A DNA stretch of 64,000 bases, taken from Siphonodentalium dalli. Its lineage: Eukaryota; Mollusca; Scaphopoda; Gadilida; Siphonodentaliidae. The position numbers were made by a program, and so were the translations under genes. A model generated the notes under the pieces. It did no database searches. It was not told the origin of the DNA and was given only the letters and a program-made list of their open reading frames with translations. Positions 34,201 to 46,200 of this stretch are shown piece after piece; position 1 is the stretch's first letter; the number at the start of each line of letters is the position of its first letter. The stretch is taken from positions 66,157,127-66,221,126 of the forward strand of contig CP136061.1 in the NCBI GenBank assembly GCA_032622095.1. Direction: 5' to 3'.

Positions 34201-37200
34201 GATATCAGCGAACAGTGAAGAGGTTAATAGAAAAGATCAATATTAAACTATTTTTGTTGAAATTGTGCTTTCGTTTGTCATGTTTCTGCGGTTATCCGAA
34301 AATATGATGAAAATTAAATTTGCAGCTGAATGATGACATTATATTAGCATTATGCAAATCTACATCTGTACTGGTATGAAACTCATTACTCATAATTAAC
34401 TCTTTATTATGTGTGGTATAGATGGATTGTGATCATTTGAAACACAATATTCACAAATTACATGCATGGGCGAGGGTATTAAACATGTTTGATCATAATC
34501 ATGGTACATACTCTTGTTATAGGCCCTAAAAAATCAGGGATAGTTCTATACAGGGTGCATAAGGGACCACGGAGAAGGGGTAGAACTTAACCCTTTTTTT
34601 TTATTAGTAAACAGATTCTCCCATTTAGCTATAAAAGTATACATTTATAGAATGGTCTATTATTTATTTAGAGGGATGTTCAGTTAACAAAAGCAGATGA
34701 CAGACAGACAAAAAGTGAACACAAATGTAGAAGAATTCATATTCATTGGTGGGAAATGTTCAGATAATAAGTTCAACAGTTGTTTAAAGACATATTATGG
34801 ACTTGCTCTGTGCGTGAAACTGATAAGTTAGCACTCAGGCATTATACCAACCTGTGGAATGTGGCATTCTACTAACATCGCTGAATATTTCAAAGAAATC
34901 GACCATACCACTCCATAAAATAACATCGTCTGAACTACATTCAATTGTAAATACTTACATCTGGATTCGGGATGCCACTATCGGTGATAAACAAAAACAA
35001 ATTATTTTGCCATCGAGAGTCATTGCATTTAATTAATATTTCAGAATGATAGTTTGTGTGTTGTCAATTTGGATTCATATTCGTCAAAATAACTACTTTG
35101 AGCAAGATTATTCTCCATTTACATGTATATCTGACCACCCTACCGGAGTGTTTCACATCACTTTAACATTAATAATTATTTGAACATTTCCAAATGGAAC
35201 TCTAAGAACTACATGTACATGTACACATCAATGAGTACAGTATATAGAAAATAAAGAGTTAAACAACATTTTTGGGGCACTTTCAAGGATGAAGATTATA
35301 TTAATACTATGATAGCTGAACCCTCACTGACGATTAGTAACTTCATTCCTATTGATTCATTTGTAGGAATATTTAGATTATAAGGAAAAATCATGGGCAT
35401 TTCACCCTCTCTATTGATCAAAAAGGCTATAGTAGTTAATGTGTTATAATGTTACTGATCTGGGAGTCACCAAATTTCATTGAGCTTTTATTTATAAACA
35501 TGTTTAAATCATTGTCAAGACACTTGTTGTTTGCAGCAAGCCTTGAAATAGGGTGTTTGTCATTTGCAGAATGAGGTCCCCAGAGGGTGAATTTAGTGAT
35601 GCTACCCCGCATAGCGGGCTAGCATCACCAAATTCACCCTCTGGGGACCTCATTCTGCTTACACCTCAGAAGAATGAGGTTCCCAGAGGGTGAATTTGGT
35701 GATGCTAGCCCGCTATGCGGGGGTAGCATCACTAAATTCACCCTCTGGGGACCTCATTCTGCAATTGACAGACACCCTATTTCAAGGCTTGGTTTGCAGG
35801 CATGTGTGATAAAATTTGTCTTGCAATTACACAGCATTATGTTTATGTTTTGGTAATTTGAAATACACCGGTAATATTCTTCACCTTTGTACTGTTGGTA
35901 AATATCTTGACATACATTGTACAATCTGAATGCATACTAACTAATACAATATGCTCAGTTATAAGTATTCACCTATATAAGGACCATTGTAAACAGTGAA
36001 GTGTTGTGACAGTAAGGATATTTTATGCATGCATGAATTCCCAACCTATGTTTCGTACTATTGAATGATACTTGAATCTTCTGCAAAGGTTACTCTAAAA
36101 AGGTGTAATGTCGTATGATATTCTATAGCTTATGTCCGTCAAACACAATCATACTACTCAGCTTTGTCTTCAATAAAAGAAGACTGAAAACTTAGTTGCT
36201 TTCATATTTACTCATGTCAGAAGTTTAGAAGTCTTATTGAGATTTCGAGCGTAAATTGGATGAATAGGTTTTTTTGTGTGGATAGTGCACGTGCCTCAAG
36301 TTAAATAGCTGGGTTATTGGCAGGCAATAGACGAGGTGTTATGAGCTAATAGTTCCTTGGCACCTTTACCTGATCTAAACTATTAGCATGTTATCGTGAT
36401 TAGTAATTTAGCCTCAATGAATTTATGTAATTTGTTAACTTCAGTCTTGGCTAGACTAGCTTTCTTGCACACATGGCCCTATTGCATATTACTCATATGA
36501 TATCACTGCCTCACACATAATCTTGGAATTTGGTGCTATTACAAAGTGGTACAAGTCTATTTCTATCATGCAAGACGACATTCTTTTTCCTTCCTCAGTT
36601 CATCTTGGGCCAAGAGACTATCAGACATGATAAATGGTTCGTAGACAGAAAACATATTCTGTTTAATGTTTTTGGACAGATAGTATTTCTAGAGAGGTTA
36701 TTTGGAGAAATTTAATTGCCCTTCTCAATATCATTAATTCTATTTAATATATGGACAACTTCCTGCTTACAGTAACACATTAGGCCATGTAGAGTCAATT
36801 TCCTGAAATTTTACACGTAGAGTCAATTTCCTGAAATTTTACAAAAACCCTGTGCCAATGCATTCTCATATATAAGAGAAAGCATTGGCCTAACAATATT
36901 TACCTTAACCTTGTAAGCCAGTGCATTCTCTCTTATATATGCGAGGCTCCCTATATATATATATATATATAAGAGAGAATGCACTGGCACATGATCTTTA
37001 ATGCTGCATCAGTGCAGCTCCTGTCATGAAAGGCCTGCATGCAATGTCCTGAAACCCAGCGCATGCATAGTTTTTATTCACGTTCAATCTGTTGGGGAAA
37101 CTTTTAATCGATACAAAATAATTCGAGTACGATTTTTATACATGCGGAATTGAGATAGAACAGACACGTTTCTCTGTACAGATTTCTGATTCATTACTGT

Positions 37201-40200
37201 AATTGATAACTATGTTCAAACATTGTGATATATTAGATTGCGACTGCTATCTCAGTAAATAAATGCGTCAGTCAAACTTGATTGGGGGATTCTTGATGAA
37301 ATAAATGACATGGAATCTATCAACTAACTTTTTACTGATGTCCGTTCGGGAAATAATGGCTACCAGCAACAGAATGGGCACCGGATACAGAGCAAATTCA
37401 AATTTAGGTTCGGTCTGCCCAGTTCCAAATGAAGCCAGCGTTTCGGGGGACACTATGGCCGGGCGGCCTTTTATTTCAATTGACTTCATACTGATTACGG
37501 GCCTATTTAGATATTATCCGTTGTTTAATATTATTATTGCCACTATACATCAAGCAAAAATTATTTTCACCAATATCAGAAGAGAATCGTTTTAACTATT
37601 TTTGTGCTTGGGCTATCCAGATAGACCCCTAAAATAGTTCAATTACGAATTTCTGCATACGAATTGGCTTACTATGTCTATCCCATTTAATATGAACTTC
37701 AAAATTTCAAGATTGTTAAAAAATAGTCTTTTATGACTACAGTAATGCCCTAAATAATCAACTCCTTGACCACAGCAGAATTATGGGTAATTTTTCACGA
37801 TTTAGTCGGAAATATGGCTTGTTGCCATTCATCGGAAAGCTCTCACTGCTGTGGTTAAGGAGTTGATTATTTAGGGCATTATTATCTATATCCCCTGCCA
37901 GTCTTGATTTGTAGGTTCAGATTATTATACCCCCACTTTCGAAGAAAATGGGGGGTATACTGGATTGACTGCGTCTGTCCGTCCGTCACGCTTTCTCCGT
38001 CTGTTTGTCCGTCCGTCCGTCCGTCCGACCTCATAACTCGAACAACTATGAACCGATTTCAATAATTTTGTGTATGCAATCTCCTTAGGACGGTCTCCCC
38101 GCATGATGCTAATTGCGGTTCGGTCCGACTTTTTTTTCTTCAAGTTACGCCTCTTTTTCGACTTATTTTAACTTAGAAAATTCTTTCCGACTTAATAACT
38201 TTAACAAATATGAACCGATTTCAATAATTTTTGGTATACATGCTTCTCTACATATAGCCTCTATACATGATGCGGCTAGGGATTGGCTCAGACTGTTTTT
38301 CGTAATATTACACCTCATTTTCGACTTATTTTGACTTAGAAAATTCTGTCTGACTTAATAACTTTAACAAATATGAACCGATTTGAATAATTTTTTCTGT
38401 ACAAGCTTCTTGTGACACCATATCGATATTATTAGTCCGAATTTTTCTTTAAAGTTAAAAATCTTTTTGGTTGAGTTAACGAATAATGCGGGTTGAATTT
38501 GCCACGTCCGTCCGTCCGTCACGCTTTCTCGGTCCGTTTGTCCGTCTGTCCGTCCGACCTCATAACTCGGAACAACTATGAACCGATTTCAATAATTTTT
38601 TGTATGCAATCTCCTTAGGACGGTCTCTCCGCATGATGCTAATTGCGGTTCGGTCCGACTTTTTTTTTTCAAGTTACACCTCTTTTTCGACTTATTTTAA
38701 CTTAGAAAATTCTTTCCGACTTAATAACTTTAACAAATATGAACCGATTTCAATAATTTTTGGTATACATGCTTCTCATAATAGCCTCTCTACATGATGC
38801 GGCTAGGGATTGGCTCAGACTGTTTTTCGTAATATTACACCTCATTTTCGACTTATTTTGACTTAGAAAATTCTGTCTGACTTAATAACTTTAACAAATA
38901 TGAACCGATTTGAATAATTTTTTCTGTACAAGCTTCTTGTGACACCATATCGATATTATTAGTCCGAATTTTTCTTTAAAGTTAAAAATCTTTTTGGTTG
39001 AGTTAACGAATAATGCGGGTTGAATTTGCCACGTCCGTCACGCTTTCTCCGTCCGTTTGTCCGTCCGTCCGTCCGACCTCATAACTCGGAACAACTATGA
39101 ACCGATTTCAATAATTTTTTGTATGCAATCTCCTTAGGACGGTCTCTCCGCATGATGCTAATTGCGGTTCGGTCCGACTTTTTTTTTTCAAGTTACACCT
39201 CTTTTTCGACTTATTTTAACTTAGAAAATTCTTTCCGACTTAATAACTTTAACAAATATGAACCGATTTCAATAATTTTTGGTATACATGCTTCTCATAA
39301 TAGCCTCTCTACATGATGCGGCTAGGGGTTGGCTCAGACTGTTTTTCGTAATATTACACCTCATTTTCGACTTATTTTGACTTAGAAAATTCTGTCTGAC
39401 TTAATAACTTTAACAAATATGAACCGATTTGAATAATTTTTTCTGTACAAGCTTTTTGTGACAACATATCGATATTATTAGTCCGAATTTTTCTTTAAAG
39501 TTAAAAATCTTTTTGGTTGAGTTTACGGATAATGCGGGTTGAATTTGCCACGGTGGGGGTATGCTAGCACTCGAGTGCACACCTCTTGTTGTATATGGTA
39601 CTGAAATAGAAGTGATGTTCATACATGTGTATGACTATATGATAGTTATACTTAAGTGTCGTGTTCTATTTCTTAGGCATTCGACAGCTCCAATGTATCT
39701 TGCTGAAGATTGCTCTCATTCTCGGTGTAGAAGTCCATGTGAATACAACATTCGAGGAACTCCGTGAACCACCAAAGGACCAAAGCAAAGGCAGTAAGTA
39801 ACTGATTACTTTAGAAACATGTTGATGGGAACAAGTCATTTTGGGGTATTGACAATGAGATGTAGATGGGAACGAGTCATTTTGGGGTCATTCGGCCAAA
39901 ACACATGGCCGCCTGCAGCCATCTTGGATTTTACTCTTTGCATGACTAAATCCTTTGGCAAGGGCTACAGGTCATACCTTTGGTCGGATCATGACATTGA
40001 CATGTAGATGGGAACGAGTCATTTTGGAGTAATTCGGCAAAAAAACATTGGATCTTGGATTTCAAAATTCAATCCATTAGTCATTTTGGGGTCATTCGGC
40101 CAAAAAACATGGCCACCAGCAGCCATCTTGGATTTTACTCTTTGCATAACTAGACCTTTCAACTTTCCACATTCCTAATGATTAATCACTCCATTGACTG

Positions 40201-43200
40201 TAACACATGAAATTATTGCCTTTCCAAGTTGAGACACAGTGTCATTGACACTTTCATTTTCTTGTTGCAGAGATTGGCTGGCGATGTCGCTTGACTCCTG
40301 AGGACCATCCACTGTCTGAATATGTTTTCCATGTTATTGTGGGTGCAGATGGCAAGCGAAACACACTGCCAGGTATACCATTAGTTAATTATATGAATGA
40401 TTTGACCTTTTTGCAGTCATTCCCACGAGGAAAACACAGCTCTCGCAACTCAGAAGACAGGTGTAATCATAAGTTGTGTTTTTCTCAAATAAAATGTCAT
40501 TGTGGGATAGTTCTATGTCCAGTTACACTTTCACATGCCCATAATTTAACTGAGAACGGAAAGGTTCTAAATACACCTAGTATCACCATTCCTGATATTG
40601 TTTTTCAAAAAATATTATTACAATATTAGAGTCGATAATGTATAAATCTATTGTTGCATTCAGTTGGATTTTCTGTTTATGTTGATAGGTACATGTAGAA
40701 GAATCTTCATATTACTTACAGTGCATTCATTAGACAAAACTTATCTGCAATTTTGAAATCAATTGCAGATCACTTCCTCTGCAATAAATATTTTCTAGGA
40801 TATTTGATGAAAAATAAGTTTATCAGTCAATAATGTTTTAGAGCTATCATGTATCCGTATTCTCATCTCTAAAGTCTTGAGGTCAAGCCTGAGTTTAGTG
40901 TGCCTGTCATTTGCAGAATGAGGTCCCCAGAGGGTGAATTTAGTGACGCTATCCCACATAGCTGGCTAGCATCACCAAATTCACCCTAATTCTGCATGGC
41001 CTCATCTGCTATGGGAGACATAGACTCAGATTGAAGTTTCCCAAATGGTGAATATTGTGAACCTCAATTATGCAATGTGTCATCTGCCAATTTGGGGATA
41101 TAAAGAAACTAAACTAAAAAAGAAATAGAATCTTTGTGAAGCAGTTTCTATAGAAATTTCATAATAAAGAAACTTTCCGGAGAAGATGAGGCCTGAACAG
41201 AATGAGGTCCCCAGAGGGTGAATTTAGTGATGCTAGCACGCTATGCGGGATAGCGTCACTAAATTCACCTTCTGGGGACTCATTCTGCAAATGACACACA
41301 GAGACACAAAACTCAGGCTTGCTCGAGGTTATTCTTCCGCAATTGAGAGAGTGCTATAAATTGTCATCCAGTAACACACATGGGTAATACTGTGTTTATT
41401 ATACACCCCAACATCTCATGTTTTCCAAAGATATCTTCATGTTGTACATTGTATTTTATCTTATTTTTTTTTTATGATTATGGAATTGGCTGTGTTGTGA
41501 TATTGGGAAGTTTTATCAGCAACAGCCATATATATTATATTATAATAAAATACCCAAATTTTTTCAGGGTTCAAGAGAAAGGAGTTTAGAGGCAAACTTG
41601 CCATTGCCATCACGGCAAACTTCATCAACAGAAACACACAGGAGGAAGCTGGTGTGGAGGAGATGAGTGGCGTGTCTTTCATTTACAACCAAAAGTTCTT
41701 CCTTGACCTGAAGGAGAAGACGAGCATCGACCTGGAAAATATTGTGTATTATAAAGATGAGACACATTACTTTGTTATGACTGCAAAGAAGCACAGCTTG
41801 CTGGAGAAAGGTGTGCTAAAACAGGTGAGATATGTTGTGTGTTTGAGGTAGCAATTTACACAATTTCCAGCCATTTTGGCCGACTTGGGATGGGGTACAA
41901 GCCTGAGTTTAGTGTACCTGTCATTTGCAGAATGAGGTCCCCAGAGGGTGAATTTAGTGATGTTATCCCACATAGCTGGCTATCATCACTAAATTCACCC
42001 TCTGGGGACCTCATTCTGCTTTGGTCTCATCTTCTCTTGAAAGTTTCCTTATCAAATTTCTATAGAAACTTCTTCACATAGTTTCTATTTCTTTTTAGCT
42101 CACCTGAGACGAAGTCTCCGGTGGAGCTATAGTCATCACTCCTCGTCCGTCCATCGTCCGTCCATCGTCCGTCCGTCTGTCCGTCAACAATTCTTTAAAC
42201 ATCTTCTCCTCTGGAACCATGAGACCAAATGGGTTCATATTTGGTGTGGATGGTCCCTGGGTGACTGTCATTTAGATTTGTTCAAATGAGGTCACTGGGT
42301 CAAATAGTTGCGAAGCCAGGGCCATAACTCTGTAATTCTTACAACTTCTTCTCAAATTTCATTGGGCCGAAAGGGTTCATATTTGGTACAAAGGGTCTTT
42401 GGGGGACTGTTATTCAGATTTGTTCAAATGAGGTTACTGGGTCGAATGCGTGCGGAGCCAGTGACATAACTGAGAAAAAAAAATTTGTTTGTTAAATTCA
42501 GATTTTTGGAATTTTCACCTTACTCAATTTAACATTTTGTTTTGTTTAAGCATATTATAAAATTTGAAAAAAGTGACACCATTATAACATCTGTAGAGTT
42601 ATGAAACTTTAATCTTTAATCTTCTGAAATTACAGAAATATTCCATTACCCCTCCCCCTCCCACATGGCCAGACCCACCCCCACCCTGCGGTGGCCTACA
42701 CCCAACCAACATCCCTTCCAATGGATATCATTTCCAGCTTCCAACATTAATACCTGTTCTATTAAAGTTGCAGATATCTCTTTGTGGATAGACAGAGAGA
42801 AACACGGGTCATTAATCTAGGAATACACTGTCACCGACAGCTTGTATAAACATACTGCTAGCAATTTTAAACAAACTGCCTGAATTTAGTGTGTCTGACA
42901 TTTGCAGGTCAGAGAATCATTAATAAGAGGCACAATCTATCATGTATTGTTCAACAGGGCAAATAGGATGTCTGTCATTTGCAGAATGAGGTCCCCAGAG
43001 GGTGAATTTAGTGATGCTATCCCACACAGCGGGCTAGCATCACCAAATTCACCCTCTGGAGACCTCATTCTGCTTAGGCCTTATCTTCTTGGAAGTATCT
43101 ATAGTATCAAATTAACATTGTTGTTAGTTACATTTCCCTTCTAGGAAGTTTCTATATCCCCTAATTTGCAGAAGATAAAATTCATAATTGAGGTGTCCAA

Positions 43201-46200
43201 TGGGTGAACATCAACTTCAACTGGGGAACTTCAATCTTATCCTAGGTCTGCCATAGCAGTTGAGGGCCTTAGCAGAATGAGGTCCCCAGAGGGTGAATTT
43301 AGTGATGCTGGCCCACTGTGCAGGATAGCGTCACTAAAGTCACCCTCTGGGGGACCTCATTCCGCAAATGACAGACACACTATCACACTATTTCAAGACT
43401 TGATTGTATAATACATTGTGTTGCTTGAGGCCAGGCACATACAATGTAGGAATAGGCACACTATTTGCAGGCTTGCTCCTTTGGTGATTGTGGTTCAGAT
43501 TTGTTCAATCAGGGTCACCAGGTCAAGTAAGTGCAAGGCCAGCTACATTACTCTTTCTCTACATAGTAATTCATGATGTGTCTTCTATGCAAGAATCAAA
43601 TGGCCTATTTTGCTTATATTTGGTATGAAATTACCTTGGGTGACAGATTTGTGAAAATGGGATCACAAAGTCAAATAAGGGCAGAGCCAGAGACTTAACT
43701 ATTTCACTACATAGTAATTCTTAAAATATGTTTGCAAGAACTAGTTGGCTTATTTAGCATGGAATGTTCTTCCTTGACTGCAATTCAGATTTTTTTTAAA
43801 TGGGGTCACTTGGTCAATAGGGGCCAAACGAAGAACAGTTTCCATCTTAATATGCTTCCTTCACAAGGACCATCAGGTCTATTTTACTGGTATTTATCAT
43901 ATGTATGAAGGGTTCTTTGGTGTCTGGGATTCAAATTTATTCAGATGGGGTCACCAGGTTAAATAGGGTGGGACCAGGGACATAACTATATGTCTCTATA
44001 GTAATTCTTAAAATGTCTTCTCAAGAGAGGTTGGACTATTTACCTTAAATATAGTATGGAGCAATCAGGAGGATCCTTAAGTGACTTGAGATTCAGATTT
44101 GTTAAAATGAGGTCAATTTGTCAAGAAATGGTGGGGCTATGGGGAGTTAACACTTTTGTGTCTAATAAAATCATTGAAATACCAAATTCATTAAAACATC
44201 TACGTTGGAACCACCTGACTGATTAATCTGACATACATGTATTGTGTTTTGGGTCCATGGATAATTGGGCTTCAAACATGTCTGAATGGTTTTGGAAAAA
44301 GGCGCTTGTGAGATTGGAAATTTCCAACAATTGCGAAAGTTTGAGGTGTCAGTTGTGAAATTCCAACCTAAGACTTGGGAGTCTGTAGCCCGGTCAAACT
44401 AAACTTGTTGAGCTGGAGGAGGAGGGGGTGATCAGTAGTGTACAGTTGGTAATTTCAAGGTGGATTTTCACCAATCTACATATGTGAAGTCTCTCTAGCT
44501 ACATATCTGTTTAGAGCTATTTCTTTTAAAGTGATTATGAAAAGTTCTGACTGTTGTAGTCTCCAGAGTCCCAGTCTTATCAGTCTTTGCAGTCTGGTGA
44601 GCGACCCCACAGTCATTGACTGTCTTGTTTAGTTTAGTTTAACTATATCCCCAAATTGGCAGACAACACATTGCATAATCGAGGTTCCCAATGGGTTTAC
44701 ATCACAATATACACCACTGTAGGAAATTCAGTCTGAGTCTATGTCTCCCATAGCAGATGAGGCCATGCAGAATGAGGTCCCCAGATTGTGAAATTGGTGA
44801 TGCTAGCCCGCTTTGTGGGATAGCGTCACTAAATTCACCATCTGGGGACCTCATTCTACAAATGATAGACATCTTAAACTAGTGATGGGCGGTTAACCGA
44901 GAAAACAACTCGGTTTCGGTTTTTGACAATAAACCAAAAACCGACCGACGCGATTCTGCTCAAACCGACATTACGTTTTTTTTTTATATGTTTATTTTTC
45001 ACTTAAATCGACTTATTATACCTCCCCAGGTACTTATTAGTTGATATTGTTATCAAATTATCGTCCTCTCTGGTCAATATTATATCGGAATGTGTCCATT
45101 TCGTCTCAGATATGTGTTGTGATATATATCGTAGGCGACTGTTTTTGTACTTTTTCAAAACATGGCCGAACAAAATAACGAACAGTGTTCAACAAAAAGC
45201 CCTGTTTGCTGCTGTTTGGAGTTATTTTACGCGTCTAACTGGAGATGACTCCAAAAAATGTCGCTGCTTAATATGTCATAAAAACGTATCAGAGCATGCA
45301 AATACCAGCCACCTGGCCCGACAGTCGAAAACTAAACCAAGTAAATGGTATGAACACTTTGATCGTCTGGACATTCCGATGTGACGTAATCTGGGCAAAC
45401 CATGTGCAGCTTGTAAACTATGTCGCAACATCAATCACAGACATAAAAGCGATCACAACGCAGTCATTGAATGTGGGTCAATCATGCACGTGTCAAGAAT
45501 TGTTACACAGTCAGGTCAAGGACGCCCACTGTTTGTGAATTTGCTGTTTGCGGTTGAATTCTCAGATACTATAATGCATATAATATGACAAATATGTTTT
45601 AAACATGTCAGAAAGGGATGAACATTGAACAGTGAAGATGGGGGTGTTTATTTTTTTTAAATACCGAATTGTATCATCTTTATGATCTTATCGCATTGGA
45701 TTCATTTTGCGTCGGCATTTTGTCCCGTTGTTTACCGGTGATCGCAGTTCCTTCCTCAAATATTCAACGTTATTGGGACATTATTGACTCTAATTACGGT
45801 TACTTTGAAAGTATATACTCAAAGTGTATGTATTTCAGTATAATTTCACTATCTAGTAAACAAAACCGAAAACCGAACCGAAACCGAGGTTTTTTCTCCC
45901 AAAAAAAACGAAACCGAACGTAAAAAATCAAAACCGCCCATCTCTATCTTAAACTCAGGCTTGATGGGGTATTGTACTTCAAATAAATGCTGAGCTAATA
46001 TTCTTGGCATTGGCCTCCATTAATCATTTTATATTTGATTGACAGGAATGATTTAGGGTCCTGCGAATATTCGAGATTCGATTCGAAAGTCAAATTCGAT
46101 TTGAATTCGATTCGAAATTGCCAACTCGAAATTTCGAATATACACTGATGGAAAAGTAGGCTGTTTACGGGCAGATACACACGTCGATCTTAGCTGTTTT

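Larger units (their letters stand above)
41898..45963. mobile_element. C1 element split by more than 3.5 kb of nested insertions, perfect 8-bp duplication
   Basis: The left end CAAGCCTGAGTTTAGTG at 41898 and right end ...TCAGGCTTG at 45963 are flanked by identical ATGGGGTA (41890-41897 and 45964-45971). C1 interior runs to about 42096 and resumes at about 44633 (actatatccccaaattggca). Between lies a degenerate tandem-repeat element, and the right hairpin end is itself interrupted by hAT remnant 2. Confidence 0.85.

Noticed and set aside
38113-39316. Repeated 65-73-codon frames
   Set aside because: Same frame repeated by the triplicated 0.52-kb repeat; no domain, no splice context.
45112-45384. 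Functional ZBED gene
   Set aside because: BED finger only, frameshifted from its ATG and enclosed by hAT ends and target duplications; transposon remnant.
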